Shown here in pieces: positions 29,986-39,641 of a stretch of DNA of 64,000 bases (positions within the stretch are counted from its first letter, which is position 1; the number at the start of each line of letters is the position of its first letter). The stretch is from the NCBI RefSeq assembly GCF_015163715.1, contig NZ_JADDUM010000027.1, positions 1 through 64,000 on the forward strand, read 5' to 3'. A model generated the notes under the pieces. The model saw only the letters and a program-made list of their open reading frames with translations. It did no database searches and was not told the DNA's origin. A program made the translations under genes and the position numbers. The DNA is from Pseudomonas cyclaminis. Lineage in GTDB: Bacteria; Pseudomonadota; Gammaproteobacteria; Pseudomonadales; Pseudomonadaceae.

Positions 29986-31167
29986 TCATATGATTTTTTG
30001 TACCAGATAGTACCCTGTAGAGGTTATTAAGGTTAAGTAAATAATGGCTTTTGATTTGGATATCAATTTAATTGCAAGATCGACTATGTCTTCGCCAATA
30101 TAATTTTTCCGTTTATCAGAGTATTCGGCATCTGCATCAGTTGTAAGAATCGGCGTCCAATAAGTATCGTAGAACGTAGGCTTTTTATTTGAGTCAAAAT
30201 AAAGTGAGTGGCCTCCTATGTGGTACCTATTCATAAAGTTATTACTACCCTCTCTGGAAAAGCCAACCCGACCGGCGTCCCCCATCCCAGGTAACAACAT
30301 TCGAGCTATGATCAACACTATATCTGAAGTTCCGCATTCATTAACGGTCGCTTCGGATTTTTCAACTACATGGTCAATGTTATGGTCGTGAGGGAGAGGG
30401 CTCCCACAAAAGATTATTTTCTTAATCTGTTGCTCGCCGGTATATGATTCAAGTGCTTTAGATGTAATGTAAGTTCCGTAGCTATGTGCTACGATATAAA
30501 TGTTTTTCTCTTGATTTTTTTCAAGTATAGCGAGTATTCTTTTGGAGGTTTTTTCTGCTCGTCTATCTCTTAGTTTAGGGATGGCGAAAGAAATTAGATC
30601 AAAGAATCCATATTTCATGTCGAAATAATCGAAGTCTCTAGAAAAAGATCGCACTGAGTCTTTTAGATCTTTTTGCCATTGTCCATACGTTCTGATTCCA
30701 TGGACTGTAATTAATATCTTGTCTGTTTTGTTAGATATTTTTTTTTGTTCAGCTCCTAGCAGAGCTATAACGGCATCAAATATTTTATTAAGCCAGTCAA
30801 TTGAGCTCATTGAGCCCTCTGTTACTGTTATAAAGCGCTCTCCAAATTCAAGTCGGTAATCTCCGATGTCTTTTATATCTGCTGTAAGACCTATTATAAA
30901 GCTTGGTTTTAAGTACTTGTTGCTCGGGTGATACATGTCTCTAAGAAGATTAAAACTGTTAAGTGCCTGTGGGGTCCCACCTAGTTTTTTAGGAAGTACT
31001 ACATCTAAAATCATTAGGTCAAACTCTGACTTCAGTTCAAGTCTGGCTTGGTCTGCTGATTCGCATAACGTTAGCGAGATACGCCCTTCAAGGCAGCGAT
31101 TTCTTAACTCATCGACAATCATTTTTGTTCTTTTTTTATTGTCGTCTACAATGATCATTTTAAGCAT
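29986..31167 (-). CDS. Receiver-alpha/beta-hydrolase fusion, Detocs DtcC-like effector
   Basis: 393 aa. Residues 1-120 are a response-regulator receiver: acidic pair Asp8-Asp9 (IIVDDN), phospho-acceptor Asp55 (LMILDVVLP) and Thr95 (GLTAD). Residues 150-350 are an alpha/beta-hydrolase: HGIRTYGQW oxyanion loop (His156), nucleophile elbow AHSYG (Ser229), a probable acid in GTSDIV and a probable catalytic His in GGHSLYF. A hydrophobic segment near the C-terminus (IIYLTLITSTGYYLV) may anchor it to the membrane. It has no DNA-binding domain, so it is an enzymatic output of a two-component system. Its start overlaps the receiver gene by 8 bases. In Detocs the third gene is a receiver fused to a toxic effector, classically an ATP-cleaving phosphorylase. 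Confidence 0.8.
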   Translation of the reverse strand: MLKMIIVDDNKKRTKMIVDELRNRCLEGRISLTLCESADQARLELKSEFDLMILDVVLPKKLGGTPQALNSFNLLRDMYHPSNKYLKPSFIIGLTADIKDIGDYRLEFGERFITVTEGSMSSIDWLNKIFDAVIALLGAEQKKISNKTDKILITVHGIRTYGQWQKDLKDSVRSFSRDFDYFDMKYGFFDLISFAIPKLRDRRAEKTSKRILAILEKNQEKNIYIVAHSYGTYITSKALESYTGEQQIKKIIFCGSPLPHDHNIDHVVEKSEATVNECGTSDIVLIIARMLLPGMGDAGRVGFSREGSNNFMNRYHIGGHSLYFDSNKKPTFYDTYWTPILTTDADAEYSDKRKNYIGEDIVDLAIKLISKSKAIIYLTLITSTGYYLVQKII

Positions 31168-31609
31168 TTTTTAATTTCTCAATCACAGTAGATAGATCCT
31201 GTTTCCACACGGAAGTAGCCGAGTCAAAGTAAATTGTACCTTTGTAGTATTCGCCGTATAAAGTGAGAAGATCATTTATTTGCGCCAAACTCAAATTATC
31301 TTTCTCATCACTAAATTGAGAGTAGCCCGTCAGAATCACAAATGGAGATAGTTTTTGCTGCTTGACGAGCCGGCTCACTATTTCCTTTCCTCCAAATACT
31401 CTGAATCTACCGCCTCTCTCTGTTTCCGTACGGTCAAATGTTGGCATACTCATATCTAGGACGATCAAATCAAATTTTTCAGCTCCCGCACTGGAAAGGC
31501 CCCTGTTGTAAGAGGCCGCCTCGCTAACTGATATTTCGGATATTTGGCTTAAGAACTCCAAAACTTTTTCTCGTTTGAAGTGATTATCTTCCACTAGCAA
31601 AATTTTCAT
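31160..31609 (-). CDS. Stand-alone receiver, Detocs DtcB-like
   Basis: 149 aa, a receiver domain alone: LLVEDN acidic pair (Glu7-Asp8), phospho-acceptor Asp52 (LIVLDMSMP), Thr94 (VILTGYS). A clear strand-5 lysine is not in the usual place. There is no output domain. It overlaps the kinase gene by 26 bases and the effector gene by 8, so the three form one transcript. In Detocs the free receiver (DtcB) is thought to absorb stray phosphate from the kinase and prevent self-toxicity; the same role is inferred here. Confidence 0.8.
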   Translation of the reverse strand: MKILLVEDNHFKREKVLEFLSQISEISVSEAASYNRGLSSAGAEKFDLIVLDMSMPTFDRTETERGGRFRVFGGKEIVSRLVKQQKLSPFVILTGYSQFSDEKDNLSLAQINDLLTLYGEYYKGTIYFDSATSVWKQDLSTVIEKLKNA

Positions 31610-34600
31610 GATTAAGCTTCACCTTTGCTGAGAAAATTTTATTGGAGTAAGAGATATCAAAATTAAAACCTGGCGATGAATTAAGTAACAGGTTATGGAT
31701 TTTATATAGACCAGTTCCGCCCTCTTCTCTGCTTAGATTAGAATTTGGGTCTGCCCATTTTCTTCGTTGTTCGGAAACAAAATTATCTGGCTCTGGGAAT
31801 TTAGCGTCGTCGGCTTGGTTTAAGATGTTCAGCAGGTCAAATCCGTTATTCTTCGTATGTGTTATTGTGATTGGTTTTGATTCGAAGTTATAACGGAATG
31901 AGTTTTCTAGCGCAGTAAACAATGCTACGAAAAGAGCTCTCGCCTCTCTGAAGCTCAATAGTAGGTCTGTTCGCTCTTGTGTAAAGATGATTTGAACTTT
32001 TTTATGACGAAAGAATGAGTCAACTGAACCTACAGCAGCTTCTACAACTACTCCCAGTCTTTCGTAGCTGTCGGCATCATCGGCGTTTACAAAGCGAAAC
32101 CAGCTTAGAACGATTTCGACTGAGTTATAAAAATATGAGCGTGCGTTTCGTATTTCCTGCATTAGCTCTGTCATGGGTACAGTGCTTTTAATAGTCGTTA
32201 TTCTCTGCTCTAATGTGTTGAGCTCTAAAAGGATGTTTTCCTTAAGTTGATCATTTATGAGTGCCTGGGCTTCCTTGGCGAACTTGTCGGTCAGCGACCA
32301 CATGAAGTCAATGAGGCCTCTGAAAAATTCATCGAAATTATTCGACTTTTCTACGACTTTGGATAGTTTTACGATGTGTGCGTAATATGGGGAAAAGTCA
32401 AATATATAAGCTCCACTTTTCTTGAAGTCGGTCCCTACTCGGAATCTATTGTTTACTTCTTTTAGGATTTTGTCTGTAGCAATAGAAAAGTCTTTAAATG
32501 CATCATCCAATTTATCTAGCATTGAATTTTGAACAAATTTGTACTTTCTTCTCCAGAACTCGTTAGGAAGATAGTCGCCGTTTTCTTTTACAGTAATAAG
32601 ATTGGTTTTATCAAAGCAAGATCTGAGTTGTTCCTCAAAAACCACATGTCTGATTTCTGCGCTTAGGTATTTGTCCAGGCCATAGTTTTCATTTAGTGCG
32701 AAGTCTCGAGATATATTAAATAATATCTTCGAAAGCCCGTCAGTTTTTTCACTAGTAGGTGCGACTAACGAAACGCCGCCTTCGGTCTTTTTGTCAAGAT
32801 CGAGCAGGTCTTTAGAGGTTGCCGTCATTTGAATATTTTCATATTCCTCTAAGGCTACTCCTCCCCTAATTCCCTTTACATGCTCGTAGAGTGTCTGATA
32901 AAAGCTTTTCCTATGGGTGGTGAATGCTTGCACATCAACGAATAATTTGCCTGCCTCAATTTTTGCTCTCAATTTGTCAGCAAATAAATCTTCGATAATT
33001 CGTATCTTCTCTCGTGCCAGTTCTCCGTTCGGATCCTTTGTGGCGGAAATAAGGATGTTTAATATCGTTACTCTCTCATAAATAACATCGATGTTACCCT
33101 CGTAAGTAGCGATATTATCTAGCTGGTTAGGTGTACAGATATTGCTCAGCATATATATGTCTGTGGGGCTTAGTTCCTTGCCATCAAAGATCTCAGAGGG
33201 TAAGTGGGTGTTGTGGAGGTCCAACCACTCTTCAAATAGCTCTGTTTTTTGCTCGTCATAAACACTACTTGATTCCTGGCTGTAAATGTCCAAGACGACA
33301 ATAGAAGAAATGTAAGATTCGCTATCTTTATTATCCAATTCCAGGATTTCACTGCATGCTTTTCCAACAGGCAAAAAAAGAAAGGAGATTTTGTTGTTTA
33401 AATATTCTTTAATTATAAAGGTTGTTAGAGTTGACCAATTTTCGTTATTTATATAATCTTTTGATTTTTGTTTTATGTAGTCGGAAAGTATTGGGAAGGA
33501 CTCCCGTTCAACCGAGTCAATCTGTTGAGGTTTTAAGTTATATCTTATTGCTCTGTGTAGCGGGATTTCATTTACGTCAAGGATGTCTTCTATTTTTAAA
33601 GTGAAGTCACGAAACGTCGCTTTGGGTGTGTTGATTTTAAGCATGCCCTTGGTCGCACAACGAGTAAGCTCAATTATTTTTGGCTCGTTGACTTCCTGTA
33701 ATATTGAAAGCAAATGAAAGCTTAATGACTTGCCCCAGTTTTCATTTCTGAATTTCAGCCGAAGCTTGTTGAGGTATTCTATTTTTTCACGGCTCGATAC
33801 ATCTAATGATACTATATCTGAAAGGGCGCTTGCTGCGCTGTCAAATAAAGAGTTACTAAATTCAGAATTTGAATATTTGCATGCTCGTGCATATAATTCG
33901 ATTAGTCCGAAAATCTCTGTTTGCTTATTGTTGAGCGCATTTTTGATAGATTGTACAACAGATTCGTAATTTCCTTTAGTATAGCAATCGACTACTGAAT
34001 TTACGAAAGTGCTGGGGGTGGTACTTTCACCAAGTACACATAGTATTTCTTCATCGTTTATGGTGTTTGCTAGCTTTAACACCATTGGTAGTAATCTAGG
34101 GGGTATGCTATTCCCTGCCGCATAAATTTCTAATATGGCACTTTTAAAAAGGACATATTGATCAATTATTGATTCATTTCGATAGTGGTATATATTTGCG
34201 AGGTCAGGGTTTCTCTCGTGATCATAACAAATAGGAAGAGTCAAAAGAGATACGCAGTTGGCATGTCCAATAGCTTGATCAGACCCAGAGTTTCGATACT
34301 CTGATAATCTTTCCTGAATGCTAAGGGCAAAAAAATCAATGGAGTTGCTTTCGGAAAGAAGTAATAAGTCCCCGAGCTTGTTTTTTACATCGGTATTTGG
34401 GAAGTACGCTTCGTATGATTTAATTAGCTCTTTGGTGTCCCCTTTTTTTATTTCTTTTTTTAAGTGGATTCGATTTTCCATTCCCCACCAGCTTAGACAT
34501 AGCGAATCTAATTCATTTAAACTCTGTTCGGCATGTGTGTAGTCGCTTGAAAGTAGTGAAGTGTTATATGTGTCGCGTAATGCTATAAATGACTTTAATA

Positions 34601-34904
34601 TGTTGGCGGAATGTATCAATAATCCTGTGATCCAATAGATCCCGTTTCTTTTGCTTAAATGTTTGCTTGTGCTGTAAGTGTTGTAATAGTTTTTTTTGTG
34701 ATATATGGGCACTAATGCCCGAGGCAAAAATTTATTTGATGCTAGCTGGTGTATTAGCTCTGCATTATTTTCGGCGTCGAGTTCTCCCAGCAAACTCAGT
34801 ATTTTGTCTACTGGGTCGGAGTTATGACCTGCTATGTAGATTTTAGGGTCTATAGACCTTTTCTTATTTTTTTTGAGTCCTTTCTTGGAAGGTTTATTAG
34901 CCAC
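31584..34904 (-). CDS. Large histidine-kinase-like sensor, Detocs DtcA-like
   Basis: 1106 aa, soluble, no transmembrane helix seen. The last 120 residues are a GHKL ATPase: N-box ENSFRYN near 1000-1006, a G1-like stretch NQADDAKFPEP, and G2 EEGGTGLYKI near 1060-1069. About 850 residues before it are alpha-helical and Leu/Ser/Asn-rich without an obvious named domain, a probable sensor of infection. Helical stretches ahead of the ATPase (FAKEAQALINDQLKENILLELNTLEQRI) could be the dimerisation region; the phospho-acceptor His is not certain. GTG start with GGAG 9 bases upstream. Its GC content is far below the neighbours, marking recent transfer. Confidence 0.8.
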   Translation of the reverse strand: MANKPSKKGLKKNKKRSIDPKIYIAGHNSDPVDKILSLLGELDAENNAELIHQLASNKFLPRALVPIYHKKNYYNTYSTSKHLSKRNGIYWITGLLIHSANILKSFIALRDTYNTSLLSSDYTHAEQSLNELDSLCLSWWGMENRIHLKKEIKKGDTKELIKSYEAYFPNTDVKNKLGDLLLLSESNSIDFFALSIQERLSEYRNSGSDQAIGHANCVSLLTLPICYDHERNPDLANIYHYRNESIIDQYVLFKSAILEIYAAGNSIPPRLLPMVLKLANTINDEEILCVLGESTTPSTFVNSVVDCYTKGNYESVVQSIKNALNNKQTEIFGLIELYARACKYSNSEFSNSLFDSAASALSDIVSLDVSSREKIEYLNKLRLKFRNENWGKSLSFHLLSILQEVNEPKIIELTRCATKGMLKINTPKATFRDFTLKIEDILDVNEIPLHRAIRYNLKPQQIDSVERESFPILSDYIKQKSKDYINNENWSTLTTFIIKEYLNNKISFLFLPVGKACSEILELDNKDSESYISSIVVLDIYSQESSSVYDEQKTELFEEWLDLHNTHLPSEIFDGKELSPTDIYMLSNICTPNQLDNIATYEGNIDVIYERVTILNILISATKDPNGELAREKIRIIEDLFADKLRAKIEAGKLFVDVQAFTTHRKSFYQTLYEHVKGIRGGVALEEYENIQMTATSKDLLDLDKKTEGGVSLVAPTSEKTDGLSKILFNISRDFALNENYGLDKYLSAEIRHVVFEEQLRSCFDKTNLITVKENGDYLPNEFWRRKYKFVQNSMLDKLDDAFKDFSIATDKILKEVNNRFRVGTDFKKSGAYIFDFSPYYAHIVKLSKVVEKSNNFDEFFRGLIDFMWSLTDKFAKEAQALINDQLKENILLELNTLEQRITTIKSTVPMTELMQEIRNARSYFYNSVEIVLSWFRFVNADDADSYERLGVVVEAAVGSVDSFFRHKKVQIIFTQERTDLLLSFREARALFVALFTALENSFRYNFESKPITITHTKNNGFDLLNILNQADDAKFPEPDNFVSEQRRKWADPNSNLSREEGGTGLYKIHNLLLNSSPGFNFDISYSNKIFSAKVKLNHENFASGR

Positions 34905-35534
34905 TAATTATGCTCCATTTAATAGGCTCGATATTAAGCTTTCGCTTCCATTTTTTCACAATCGGTGAGGAAGAGTAATTGTGAAATATTTGAGCGGAGC
35001 AAACCGCTAAAAATGATCCAGAATTCACATTGGCCGGTTTCTGCGATTCTATTTCTGCTCATGGGTATCTGTCGACCTCCTGATGCAATTTTGCTGGGGC
35101 CTCCAAGGAACGTGCTGCCCAGCCATCTGGAGAACGGTACCTATCTATCAATTATGCATGGCGACACGGCTGCCAGGCGAATGCGACCGGCAAGGTACTA
35201 CTATCCATTATCCATGTTTAGCTGGTTGCTGGAGTGTTTGCAGGCGATGGAAGAATCTTTTTGCGTTCACATCCCGTTGATGGTCATTCCTAACGTCACT
35301 GGGGAAGGAGCTTACGGCGCTCCGATCATTTTGACTCGATGCCCCAGAAACATCCCCTTTGGTAGGCGGCTTCTGGGGCGTCGAGATGTAGCATTTGAAC
35401 TATGTGCTATGCAGCGTAGAGGATAGGGTTGTGATGCATTTTGCGATCTTCACCTATGTATATTTTTCCTATTTTAGGAATGCTGGCTTTTGAAAAGAAG
35501 GAGGAAATTATTTCGAAATTACGCTGATTTGGTT
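34905..35534. other. Gap upstream of the cargo operon
   Basis: 630 bp between the coiled-coil gene and the GTG start of the kinase. It should hold the promoter of the cargo operon. A 153-codon rightward frame (34965-35426) has no recognisable sequence and is not accepted as a gene. Nothing else is seen. Confidence 0.5.
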
Positions 35535-36392
35535 TCAAGTGGTGAGTAGGTCTTTCAGGGAGATGTCACGAGCGACCGCTGTCAAATCGGAGTGTTCGAG
35601 TCTCGAATGGAAAGGGCCAAAGCGAGGCACTTCGAGTCTGGACAAAACATCTCCCATTCCGCCTTTTTGGTAGCTGACGGCCAGAATCCTTGCGCCTACA
35701 GCGAGTAGTTGCTCTGTCGCCGCATTCCACTCCTCATCCAATTCAAACCCAACCGCGTTTAATGCTGCTGCCTTGGCTTCATCTCTACATTGGCGGGCAT
35801 TACTGATTTGGGCCTCAAGGGTATCAAGCTCGACTTGCAAAGCGCTGACTATCAGGTCTTGCCTTCTGACCTGCTCGTCCGTTGTTGCCAGCTGTTTAGC
35901 GGCTTTTTGCATGTCACTGCTTGCTGATTTTTCCCCCTCGCTGTCGCCCCTTGCTAGGCATTTTGCGTAGGACGTCGCCGCGTCACGCTCAGCTTGTTGC
36001 GCCTTTTCCAGGGCTTGATCGGCATCTGATTGAATTGTCTGAAATCGCTCGTTCAGGTGCGATTTTTTCCGTTCAAGCACTTCGACTTCAGCGGTTGCAT
36101 CGTTCATCGCTTGAATAGCGTCAGCTTTGATCTGATCAATTTTTTCCAGCCTCTCTAGGTGTTGAAGCCTGTGATCAATTAATGCCAGCTCACCGGGAAT
36201 CGCATCTATCCGGGCCTTGACGCTTGATAATTTTTCCATAGCTTCGCGGCTTTCACGGCTTCCAATTACGTTGCCATTCGCACTGAATCCGCTGGGTGCA
36301 TTGCGCCATTCGGCCTCCATTTGTGGCAGGCTTTCTTCCAGTGTTTCCAGTTCTTGAATCAAGGCGGCTTGTTGCTGTTTTAGCTGGTTCAT
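35535..36392 (-). CDS. Coiled-coil hypothetical protein
   Basis: 285 aa, unknown function. Residues 1-215 are almost continuous coiled coil rich in Glu, Gln, Ala and Lys (MNQLKQQQAALIQELETLEESLPQ, AIQAMNDATAEVEVLERKK). The last 70 residues look globular (GFELDEEWNAATEQLLAVGARILAVSYQKGGMGDVL). It lies 91 bp after the primase-helicase gene on the same strand and likely shares its transcript, so a role in replication or maintenance of the element is possible. Confidence 0.75.
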   Translation of the reverse strand: MNQLKQQQAALIQELETLEESLPQMEAEWRNAPSGFSANGNVIGSRESREAMEKLSSVKARIDAIPGELALIDHRLQHLERLEKIDQIKADAIQAMNDATAEVEVLERKKSHLNERFQTIQSDADQALEKAQQAERDAATSYAKCLARGDSEGEKSASSDMQKAAKQLATTDEQVRRQDLIVSALQVELDTLEAQISNARQCRDEAKAAALNAVGFELDEEWNAATEQLLAVGARILAVSYQKGGMGDVLSRLEVPRFGPFHSRLEHSDLTAVARDISLKDLLTT

Positions 36393-36483
36393 GTTGCGTT
36401 CCTAAAGACGAAAGGTTGATTGGTTCTTTTTCGTTGGCGGGCCAGGCCAAGGTGAGCCTGCATTCCTCATGGCGGGGCCGTTG

Positions 36484-39372
36484 TTAGGCCGCCTGAGCGC
36501 TTTGATCACCTTGTTCTGGCACTGCCACAACCACATAGCAGCGCTGCAAGCCCAGTCCCGGTAGTCGCACAGCGGTCGAGGCTTTGCCATCCTTTCCCGG
36601 CTCTAAAACGCCTTGTCGCAGGAGCTCTTTGTTAACCGCACTCAGGTTCATGCCTCGGAAGATTTCGGAGCGCCATGCTTCCGGCAGCACGTAGTAGGTG
36701 TTGGTGGTGTGCAGGGCATCGCCCATGCCGTGTTCCATAGTCTTGCGAAAGCCCAACCGATCAATTGTGCGTGGGCCGTGCTCATCGATCTTGGCGGCGG
36801 CAGATTCCCAGCGGGTAAAGCGGCTTTCTCCAAAGCGCTCGATGACCTGTCTCAGTCGCGCCAAAATCGCATCGCCCTCGAAATTACCGGCGCCGCCGCG
36901 TTCGGCCAGCCACGCATGCAAACACACCCGTGCGGCGGTCGTGGCTGTGCCGTCCGGCCAGCCGGTCACGCCGAAAGCGGTGGCCAACTCCCCGGCCGCT
37001 GCTGCGAGGCCGAAACGAAGGGCTGCACGCTGGGCCTGACCACTGGCTGAGGCGGGCAGGTTTTGGGTGATGAACTGCTCCACCGTGCGGCGAACGATCA
37101 CCGACCACCTGAGCATTTCTCCAGGCGCACACAGCGCGTGCAGGAAGGCGGTGAGGGGTGTGCCGTAGTATTTGGCGACACGGGCCTTGAGCGCATCAGA
37201 GAGGGCGGCAGCATCCTCAAAACCATTCAGCACATCGAACATGCCGAGGCCCTTGCTAGCATCCGCTGGCACCGCAAGCATGCGAACCTCCATGCCCGCT
37301 TTCAGCTCCTTATTGGCGTCTGCCATGTGCTGTGCCAACGTCTTCTCGCCCGTCGAGAGAAACAGCAAGCGCCACTCCTGCACCTGTCGGCCTGCTTGTC
37401 CTCGATCATTCGCCCGAGCCTTGCCGGTACCGTTGCCGAGCATGTACACCGTCTCGCCAATAATGCGTGGGTCGCACATGCCGATTTCATCTAGGACCAG
37501 TAGGCCGTCTGAGTGTGCGGCGGCGATGGACTCCAGGGCGTTATCTGTAGAGCGCCACGAACGCACCAAACGCGGCCCGCCATAAACCGATGCAGCAACT
37601 TGCAGGTGGGTGGTCTTACCTCCGGAACTGTCGCCGTAGAGGTGGAAGCCGCCCGATTCATGCCCAAGCATGTTCAGCAGAGGCCCCGCAAAGGCCACAG
37701 AGACGACAAACGCCAAGCGGTGATTACCAACGCACAGCGCACCGATTTGCTGTTGCCATTGCTCAAGAGAGCCCGCCTCGCTGATCGGAGGCAGCTGCGC
37801 ACCGGCCTCATAAAAATGCAGGTGCTCGGCGTGCGAGCCGATCTGTTGTTCGGGTAAAAGGAAGGCGTTGTCGTGCCAGCCCAAACGCGTCACCAAGCGG
37901 GCGCGCAGGGCACTGTCGAAGCCGCCGAGATAGCTTTGTAGGTCATTGCGTGCGTTGCGCCCTGATCGGCTTCCGGCAAGGCGCAGGCCCATGTCCACCA
38001 GCGGTCCGAGTACATCTTTGCCGAAGTCGCCGGTCATGGTTCGGGCCGGAATGTTCCAGCGTTTTTTGGCGCCGTCTGGGTCGTCGAATTCGACCAACAA
38101 GCCCCAGTTGTGGCCCTTGTCGTCGCGAGTGCGAGCGATGATTTCGAGAGGCGAACACACGGGACGCGCCTCGCCATCATCGCCGGAATAAAACACCCCT
38201 TCAGGCGTCAGGCGAAAGCCGCCCGGCAACAGGTCATTTTTCGATTTTGCAGGACGTTTGGCGGGCGCCTTGGTCTTCGGTTGTTGAGGTTGAGTGGGCT
38301 CAGCGGCGCTGCCGAAAAACTTGCCGTTGCGCACCAGCTCTGCGACGTGGCCAGCGGTCCAGCCTTTGGCTAACGCGTCCGCTGCATCATCGCCGTTCGC
38401 CCATTTTCCACCGTTGACGAGCATCGGCTTGCCACCTTTGCTGCTTGGCTTGAACTTGAACACGTCGAGCGAGATTCCTTGCACTGAAGCGGCGCCCAGC
38501 TCAATCAGCTTGAGCTCGATGGCGTCCATGCAGGTCTTGCCGCTGGCATCGTTGTCCGGCCATAGCATCACAGTGCGCCCTTTGAGTGGCGTCAGGTCGG
38601 CCTTGTGCCAAGAGTTGGAGCCGTTCGGCCAGCAGGTGGCGACGTAGTCCGGCATCAGCTCAGCAGCGGCATCAGCTGCTTTCTCTCCCTCACACAACAC
38701 CACGGGCGCATCGGCGCGCTGTGCCAGCTCATCCAGGCGCAGCAAAGGCCGAGGTTCCGGCAACCCTTGCCAGCGCCATTGTGTGGTTTGCCCATCGGAG
38801 CGCTTGCACCAGGTCAGCGGCGCAAAGACCTTTCGCGGTTTGCCGTCTGCATCGGGGCCCAAGTCGAAGCGATACAGCGCCATGACCGGCTGGCCCTGGG
38901 CATCACGATAGATCCACGCCTTGGACGGAACTCCGTGTTGCCGGTGTTTGGCAGGGCACTTGTTCATGGCCTCGGCCGGGATCGGTTGAATCGCGATCCA
39001 CTCCGGCGTTGCGCTCCTGGCTGGTGTGCTTTTGGTGGTTGCAGATCCTGCGGAAACGCTGAGCAGATCTGCCAGTTTTTTACAGGCCTCAACGTCCGTG
39101 CCGCCGTCGATGTAACGCACCAGGTCGATCAGGTCGCCGCCCTTATCGCCGGTGGCAAAATCCGCCCAGGTGCCTTTGCTCAAATTGACCTTGAGTGAGC
39201 CCGCACGTTTGTCCGTGCGCGTCGGGTTCGGTGCGGTGTATTCCTTGCCGCCGTCGACGCGTTTGCCATTTGGGAGCCAGTGAGAAAGCACGCGGTCTAT
39301 ATTCTTCAAGGCTGCGCTTTTTACGTCGGCAAAGCTCGGACGTTTTGAGGTGTTGCCGGTGCGTTGAGTCAT
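36484..39372 (-). CDS. Primase-helicase of the satellite (TOPRIM and DUF927)
   Basis: 962 aa replication protein. N-terminal DNA-primase-like region (about 1-105: GSLKVNLSKGTWADFATGDKGGDLIDLVRYIDG). Then a TOPRIM region at about 215-310 (PVVLCEGEKAADAAAEL, TVMLWPDNDASGKTCMDAIE). Then a DUF927 helicase with Walker A HLYGDSSGGKTTHLQVAASVYG, Walker B LLVLDEIGMCDP and GNGTGKARANDRG. It is the functional counterpart of the alpha protein of phage P4, which primes and unwinds at the element's origin. It overlaps the DUF3077 gene by 4 bases. Confidence 0.9.
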   Translation of the reverse strand: MTQRTGNTSKRPSFADVKSAALKNIDRVLSHWLPNGKRVDGGKEYTAPNPTRTDKRAGSLKVNLSKGTWADFATGDKGGDLIDLVRYIDGGTDVEACKKLADLLSVSAGSATTKSTPARSATPEWIAIQPIPAEAMNKCPAKHRQHGVPSKAWIYRDAQGQPVMALYRFDLGPDADGKPRKVFAPLTWCKRSDGQTTQWRWQGLPEPRPLLRLDELAQRADAPVVLCEGEKAADAAAELMPDYVATCWPNGSNSWHKADLTPLKGRTVMLWPDNDASGKTCMDAIELKLIELGAASVQGISLDVFKFKPSSKGGKPMLVNGGKWANGDDAADALAKGWTAGHVAELVRNGKFFGSAAEPTQPQQPKTKAPAKRPAKSKNDLLPGGFRLTPEGVFYSGDDGEARPVCSPLEIIARTRDDKGHNWGLLVEFDDPDGAKKRWNIPARTMTGDFGKDVLGPLVDMGLRLAGSRSGRNARNDLQSYLGGFDSALRARLVTRLGWHDNAFLLPEQQIGSHAEHLHFYEAGAQLPPISEAGSLEQWQQQIGALCVGNHRLAFVVSVAFAGPLLNMLGHESGGFHLYGDSSGGKTTHLQVAASVYGGPRLVRSWRSTDNALESIAAAHSDGLLVLDEIGMCDPRIIGETVYMLGNGTGKARANDRGQAGRQVQEWRLLFLSTGEKTLAQHMADANKELKAGMEVRMLAVPADASKGLGMFDVLNGFEDAAALSDALKARVAKYYGTPLTAFLHALCAPGEMLRWSVIVRRTVEQFITQNLPASASGQAQRAALRFGLAAAAGELATAFGVTGWPDGTATTAARVCLHAWLAERGGAGNFEGDAILARLRQVIERFGESRFTRWESAAAKIDEHGPRTIDRLGFRKTMEHGMGDALHTTNTYYVLPEAWRSEIFRGMNLSAVNKELLRQGVLEPGKDGKASTAVRLPGLGLQRCYVVVAVPEQGDQSAQAA

Positions 39373-39641
39373 GGGGCGGTCCTCGACTCAAGCAACGCCT
39401 CGTTCACGTCATCGATCAGCGCTTTGGCCATCTCGCCGAGGTAGAACGCAGGCCAACTAAAACACTCGCCCGCATCGCTGATGGCGGCGTCGAGGATCAG
39501 TTGATTGGCGTGGTGCAGAATTTGGGAGACGGCTTCAAGTGCGTCTTCCAGCGGGATACCGGCATTCACCCGAAACAGGTTTTGGCCGTTACCGTTGGCA
39601 GGGGAGAACTCGGAGCGTCCACGCGTGCTGGAATGGGTCAC
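39369..39641 (-). CDS. DUF3077 small protein
   Basis: 90 aa, unknown function, recognisable as DUF3077 by LFRVNAGIPLEDALEAVSQILHHANQLILDAAI and FSWPAFYLGEMAKALIDDVNEAL. Such proteins are common in Pseudomonas genomes and mobile islands. It overlaps both neighbours by 4 bases, so it is translated as part of the primase operon. Confidence 0.75.
   Translation of the reverse strand: MTHSSTRGRSEFSPANGNGQNLFRVNAGIPLEDALEAVSQILHHANQLILDAAISDAGECFSWPAFYLGEMAKALIDDVNEALLESRTAP

Noticed and set aside
34965..35426. 153-codon rightward frame before the cargo operon
   Set aside because: No family-like sequence, weak start context, and it lies where the promoter of the leftward kinase gene must be. A resemblance of part of the region to an insertion-sequence end could not be supported.
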